Positions 7,341-10,497 of a DNA stretch of 10,497 nucleotides are shown here, in pieces. The DNA comes from JAWOFN01 sp046497505 [NCBI: bacterium] (GTDB taxonomy: Bacteria > Blakebacterota > Blakebacteria > Blakebacterales). Location of the stretch: positions 1 through 10,497 of the forward strand of contig JAWOFN010000135.1 in the NCBI GenBank assembly GCA_046497505.1, read 5' to 3'. Under the pieces are notes generated by a model, which ran no database searches, was not told where the DNA came from, and worked only from the letters and a program-made list of their open reading frames with translations. A program made the position numbers and the translations under genes. Position 1 is the stretch's first letter. Every line of letters starts with the position of its first letter.

Positions 7341-7655
7341 CCTTCTCCCCTGTCTTCCAGCAGGCGGTCGTTCGCTCGCAGCCGAACGAGGGCGGCGGCT
7401 TCGAGCCGGCAGGACATACGGTAGCCCATGCCGCGCGGTTCTGGGAAGCCCAACCACGGGAGGGATACTCCGTTTCGCGCTGAGGCGGCCTGTTCGGGGC
7501 ACCCCCCTCGTCACGGCCCCCTCCCCCCTCGAGGCGGGGTATGTCCGGAGTCGTGTCCCAGGGAACTACTGGGCGTTGATACCGCCGGTTCCTGGGGGTA
7601 GTCTGATGCCTGTACCCAACTGAAGCTGCAGTCGCCACAGGGAGCAGACAGAGCC
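7341..7655. other. Divergent intergenic region
   Basis: These 315 bp separate the DUF4197 lipoprotein gene and the cysteine-peptidase gene, which point away from each other, so promoters in both directions are expected. A candidate plus-strand promoter is at 7576-7604. I found no convincing minus-strand promoter. A CCTCGAGG palindrome flanked by C-rich and G-rich runs lies at about 7527-7539. No gene is supported here; the frames that cross it are compositional. Confidence 0.5.
7576..7604 (+). promoter_or_regulatory. Candidate promoter of the cysteine-peptidase gene
   Basis: TTGATA (7576-7581, five of six to consensus) is followed by a 17-bp spacer and TAGTCT (7599-7604, three of six, keeping the important first, second and last bases). 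A start near 7611 would give a 45-nt leader. A short inverted repeat, GGGTA (7596-7600) / TACCC (7613-7617), overlaps the -10 and start site and could be a regulator site or chance. Confidence 0.35.
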
Positions 7656-8768
7656 ATGCTACGAAACCACTGCCGCTGGTTCCTCCTTCCCATCCTGGTC
7701 GTCCTGATGGCGGTCCCCGCCGCCGCACAGCAGGAAGGGGAGCAGGAACCGGAGAAGACCTTCACCGACATCCGAGTCTGCGAATACACTCCCACCAAGG
7801 ACCAGGCGGGTACCGGTACCTGCTGGTGTTTCTCGGCGATCTCCTTCCTGGAATCCGAACTCCTGCGGCTCGACCGGGGCACCTGGGACCTCTCCGAGAT
7901 GTTCGTCGTGAACCACGTCTACAGGGACAAGGCCGACTACTACGTGCGCATGCACGGCAACAACCGGTTCGGCCCCGGGGCCCTCGGTCATGATGTCTTC
8001 TATACCATCCGGGACCACGGCATCGTCCCGGAGGAGGACTACCCGGGGCTATGGGAGTACGAGGAGGCGCACAACCACTCCGAGCTCCACCGGGTCCTCA
8101 CCGGGTACGTGGACGGTGTGCTGGGAGGACGCGGCGGTCCCACACCCAAGTGGGATGCCGGCTGCCGGGCGATCGTGGACACCTACCTGGGATCGATCCC
8201 TGACCGGATCCAGGTCGAGGGCCGCACCCTCACACCCGAAGAGTTCGCCGACGATGTCATGGGTCTCGACATGTCGGACTACGTGGAGATCACCTCCTTC
8301 TCCCACATGCCCTTCTACGAGACGGTCTGCCTGCTGGTGCCCGACAACTGGGTACGCGACCCCAACACGTGGAACCTGCCGGTGGATGATGTGATGCGGA
8401 TCCTGGAGAATTCGCTCAGGAACGGCTACACCGCCGTCTACGGCGGTGATGTGAGCGAGCGGAGCTTCGACCAGGAGAAGGGATACGCCACGTGGCGTGA
8501 GGGGGAGACGATCTCCCAGGAGGACCGGCAGGAGATGTGGGACCGCTGGACCACCACCGACGACCACGGGATGCACGTCGTGGGCATCTCGCAGGACGAG
8601 GAGGGCACCACCTTCTACCGGGTGAAGAACTCCTGGGGTCCGGACGAGGGTCCCCATGGCGGTCATATCTACATGTCGGAGAACTTCATCCGGGCCAAGT
8701 TCGACCTGATCACCGTCCACGTCGACACCATCCCGGACGATATCAGGGCGAAGATGGCCCTGCCGTAG
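7656..8768 (+). CDS. Secreted C1B (bleomycin hydrolase/PepC-like) cysteine peptidase
   Basis: Predicted exported papain-fold cysteine peptidase, 370 aa, cleaving peptide bonds with a Cys-His-Asn triad. A Sec signal is clear (hydrophobic about residues 8-22, likely cut after AAA-24). The oxyanion-hole Gln is Q50, and the nucleophile is C56 in GTCWCFS. The catalytic His is H304 in DDHGMHVVG, which aligns with the HAM..TG pattern of PepC and bleomycin hydrolase, and the Asn is N325 in VKNSWG. There is no propeptide of papain type: the catalytic domain follows the signal almost directly. PepC and bleomycin hydrolase are usually cytoplasmic, about 440-450 aa hexamers, so this is a shorter exported relative. 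A second Cys (C58) sits two residues from the nucleophile. AGGGAG at 7639-7644, 11 nt upstream, supports this start. A strong GC hairpin follows. The natural role is probably degradation of imported or extracellular peptides, in keeping with the neighbouring peptidases. Confidence 0.88.
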   Translation: MLRNHCRWFLLPILVVLMAVPAAAQQEGEQEPEKTFTDIRVCEYTPTKDQAGTGTCWCFSAISFLESELLRLDRGTWDLSEMFVVNHVYRDKADYYVRMHGNNRFGPGALGHDVFYTIRDHGIVPEEDYPGLWEYEEAHNHSELHRVLTGYVDGVLGGRGGPTPKWDAGCRAIVDTYLGSIPDRIQVEGRTLTPEEFADDVMGLDMSDYVEITSFSHMPFYETVCLLVPDNWVRDPNTWNLPVDDVMRILENSLRNGYTAVYGGDVSERSFDQEKGYATWREGETISQEDRQEMWDRWTTTDDHGMHVVGISQDEEGTTFYRVKNSWGPDEGPHGGHIYMSENFIRAKFDLITVHVDTIPDDIRAKMALP

Positions 8769-8784
8769 ACCGCGACCGCGGGAA

Positions 8785-8814
8785 GGCCGCGGACGGACCA
8801 CGCCGTCCGCGGCC
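8785..8814 (+). terminator. Perfect 12-bp GC hairpin after the cysteine-peptidase gene
   Basis: GGCCGCGGACGG (8785-8796) and CCGTCCGCGGCC (8803-8814) pair over all 12 positions around a 6-nt loop, beginning 16 nt past the stop codon. No T-run follows (GTCACCGCACAG), so it is terminator-like by position and stability but lacks the intrinsic terminator tail. With no gene facing it from the right, it most likely ends the peptidase transcript. Confidence 0.6.
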
Positions 8815-9019
8815 GTCACCGCACAGATACACAGGGACTCGGTCCCCCCCCTCGAAGCGCTCGATATCGCGGCCCAGATCGGACAGGCACTGGCCTGCGC
8901 TGATCTGCTCCGATTGGCTGCCCGAGTCGCGACAGGAATGCCCCCTTCTTCCGACCTGCTCTGTGAATCGGCCTTTCTACAGGTTCCCTGGAGGCTACCT
9001 TGAGCGAGTCACCGCCTAC

Positions 9020-9024
9020 GGGAG
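9020..9024 (+). promoter_or_regulatory. Shine-Dalgarno choosing the DUF89 start
   Basis: GGGAG lies 9 nt before ATG 9034-9036 but only 3 nt before the alternative GTG 9028-9030. The in-frame TGA at 9001 rules out any longer protein. This favours the ATG and gives the N-terminus MDISLDCIPC, as usual for the family. Confidence 0.6.
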
Positions 9025-9033
9025 CATGTGGGG

Positions 9034-9885
9034 ATGGACATCTCGCTGGACTGCATACCGTGCATCGTCGAGGGCTACACCCGCCTGCTGAAGGCCGGGA
9101 TGCTGCCCGAGGAGGTCCGCGAACCCGGGATGCGACGCCTGCTGGACTACCTGGCGAGGGTGGACTACCGGCAGTCTCCCCCCGTCCTGGGCCGTGAGCT
9201 CCACCGTATGATCCGCGAGGACCTGGACGACCCGGACCCCTACCGGCACATCAAGGCGAAAGCCAACCGCATGATGCTGGACCGTTACCCCGAACTCCAG
9301 GACCTGGTCGAGGCATCGGACGACCCATTCGATACGGCCATGCGGCTGGCGGTCGCCGGCAACGCCATCGACTTCGCTCCACGGCACCAGCTGGATGTGA
9401 TGGAGACCATCGACCGCGTGCTCGGAACACCGCTGGCCATCGACCACTCCGAACAGCTGCGGGAGGAGCTGGCTTCGGCCGCCACCCTGCTCTACGTCGG
9501 CGACAACGCGGGGGAGATCGTACTGGACCGGCTCTTCCTGCAGCAGATCGCCCCCCCCGAGCGCTATTTCGCGGTGCGCGGGGGTCCGGTCATCAACGAC
9601 GCCATCCTCGAGGATGCTCGGACCGTGGGCATGGAGGGAACTGCGGGGGTCATCACAACCGGCGATGATGCGCCCGGGGCCGTACTGGAGGGCGCCTCCG
9701 AGGAGTTCCGGGAGGCCTTCGAGACCTCCGAGGTGGTCATCGCCAAGGGACAGGGTAACCTGGAGGCCCTGCTGGATTCCGATCGGGACGTCTATTTCCT
9801 GCTGATCACCAAGTGCGAGCTGATCGCGCGGCGCGTGGGCGTGGAGCGGGGAGACTTCGTGGTCGGGAAGGCGCTGGGCCGGTGA
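9034..9885 (+). CDS. DUF89 / ARMT1-like metal-dependent phosphatase
   Basis: Predicted cytoplasmic protein of the DUF89 (ARMT1-like) family, 283 aa, with no export signal. Family members studied so far are divalent-metal phosphatases acting on reactive or damaged phosphometabolites. The signature is clear: N-terminal CIPC (C7, C10), VGDNAGE (D157, N158, E161), VRGGPVIND (N188, D189), VIAKGQGN (238-242) and ITKCELIA (K260, C261). D157, N158 and D189 correspond to the metal-binding Asp-Asn-Asp set. Length and the CxxC start fit the stand-alone archaeal/bacterial branch (like PH1575 and AF1104) rather than eukaryotic ARMT1. C7, C10 and C261 are its only cysteines. Its stop codon overlaps the start of an HD phosphohydrolase gene (GTGA), a sign of translational coupling and a shared task. 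The substrate cannot be told from sequence. Confidence 0.88.
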   Translation: MDISLDCIPCIVEGYTRLLKAGMLPEEVREPGMRRLLDYLARVDYRQSPPVLGRELHRMIREDLDDPDPYRHIKAKANRMMLDRYPELQDLVEASDDPFDTAMRLAVAGNAIDFAPRHQLDVMETIDRVLGTPLAIDHSEQLREELASAATLLYVGDNAGEIVLDRLFLQQIAPPERYFAVRGGPVINDAILEDARTVGMEGTAGVITTGDDAPGAVLEGASEEFREAFETSEVVIAKGQGNLEALLDSDRDVYFLLITKCELIARRVGVERGDFVVGKALGR

Positions 9886-10497
9886 AGCCGAATCTTCGGG
9901 AAGAAGATGTGAGGGAGGTCGAGGCGTGGTTCCATGGCCATGTCCGGTCCTTCCGGAGCGAGGATGAGGACCTGCAGCGGAACATCACGCTGAAGGAGGA
10001 GCACACCCGGAGGGTCTGCTCCGAGATCAGAGACCTCGGGGAGCAGCTGGATCTGGATCCCCCCGAGCTGTTCCTCACCGATATCATCGCGCGGCTGCAC
10101 GACGTGGGTCGTTTCGAGCAGTATGCCCGCTACCGTACCTTCTCGGATCGCGACTCCGAGAACCATGCCGCGCTGGGCATCGCCGTGCTGAGGAAGGAAG
10201 GTGTCCTCGACCGCTTCGATGCACCCGTGCGCGAGCTCATCCTGTGCGCGATCCGCTATCATAACCGGGCGGTCCTCCCGGAAGAGGAGACCCCCGACTG
10301 CCTCTTCTTCTCACGCCTGCTGCGCGATGCCGACAAGCTGGATATCTGGCGGGTCGTCATAGACCACTACCATAGAGGAGCTGGTGAAGGGAACGCGGCC
10401 ATCGAACTGGGGCTGCCCGATACACCGGGCTTCTCGAGGGAGGTCTACGAGGATTTGCTGCAGCATCGGATCGTGGATATCGCCCACGTGAAGAACT
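9882..10497 (+). CDS. HD-superfamily phosphohydrolase (3' end outside window)
   Basis: The open frame begins at GTG 9882, overlapping the DUF89 stop by GTGA, and continues past the right edge, so the C-terminus is missing (205 codons visible). GGGAAGG at 9865-9871 lies 10 nt upstream as a Shine-Dalgarno. The HD metal-binding pattern is complete: H41 (KEEHTRRV), H73-D74 (LHDVGRF), H95 (SENHAALG), H127 (IRYHNR) and D149/D151 (RDADKLDI). Extra histidines between the HD pair and the last Asp are typical of HD enzymes holding two metals, which hydrolyse phosphomonoesters, nucleotides or phosphodiesters. There is no signal peptide, so it is cytoplasmic. I see no GYP motif, so it is not an HD-GYP cyclic-di-GMP phosphodiesterase. 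Its substrate is unknown; the tight coupling to DUF89 suggests both act on the same phosphometabolite pool. Confidence 0.85.
   Translation, partial: MKPNLREEDVREVEAWFHGHVRSFRSEDEDLQRNITLKEEHTRRVCSEIRDLGEQLDLDPPELFLTDIIARLHDVGRFEQYARYRTFSDRDSENHAALGIAVLRKEGVLDRFDAPVRELILCAIRYHNRAVLPEEETPDCLFFSRLLRDADKLDIWRVVIDHYHRGAGEGNAAIELGLPDTPGFSREVYEDLLQHRIVDIAHVKN

Noticed and set aside
7341-7514. 58-codon upstream extension of the DUF4197 frame
   Set aside because: It is Arg/Pro-rich, precedes the lipoprotein signal and has no family similarity; the ribosome site lies at the internal ATGs.
9000-9197. TTG-started 65-codon frame with GGAGG upstream, overlapping the DUF89 start
   Set aside because: Although GGAGG is well spaced, the translation is a frame-shifted copy of the DUF89 coding sequence with no sign of its own function.

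Overview
The window is GC-rich, densely coding bacterial DNA. Its genes encode mostly exported hydrolases with Sec signal peptides or lipoprotein signals, which points to a Gram-negative-type heterotroph. The M14 peptidase architectures (a carboxypeptidase with DxDGDG loops, and an M14 domain fused to a glutamine-amidotransferase-like tail) resemble those common in Gemmatimonadota and FCB-group bacteria. That placement is inference from family resemblance; no rRNA or other marker gene is present.

Left part (1-6262, minus strand): three exported hydrolase genes lie in tandem, read right to left. They are an M14 zinc carboxypeptidase with Ca-binding-like loops (4232-6262), a lipoprotein with a PKD domain, a fibronectin-III-like domain and a variant trypsin-like domain (2753-4075), and a large M14 peptidase with a C-terminal GATase-like domain (49-2652). 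Gaps are 156 and 100 bp, each gene has its own strong Shine-Dalgarno, and GC hairpins follow the genes. They may be one long transcript with internal attenuation or separate units. A near-consensus sigma70-type promoter (TTGACA, 16 bp, GATAAT) sits upstream of the rightmost of the three.

Middle (6576-8768): a DUF4197 lipoprotein on the minus strand is divergent from a secreted papain-fold (C1B/bleomycin-hydrolase-like) cysteine peptidase on the plus strand, with 315 bp between them. A perfect 12-bp GC hairpin closes the cysteine peptidase gene.

Right part (about 9034-10497, plus strand): a DUF89 (ARMT1-like, metal-dependent damage-control phosphatase fold) gene overlaps by GTGA an HD-superfamily phosphohydrolase gene that runs off the window. 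These are the only two proteins here without an export signal, and they look translationally coupled.

Taken together, most of the window is a peptide-degradation locus with four exported peptidases of three catalytic classes (two metallo, one serine, one cysteine), next to a small cytoplasmic phosphohydrolase pair. I see no mobile element, CRISPR, tRNA or rRNA. No wholly new system is evident. The points most worth following are the DUF89-HD pair, the atypical active sites of the serine peptidase and one M14 peptidase, and the export of a fold whose best-known members are cytoplasmic.
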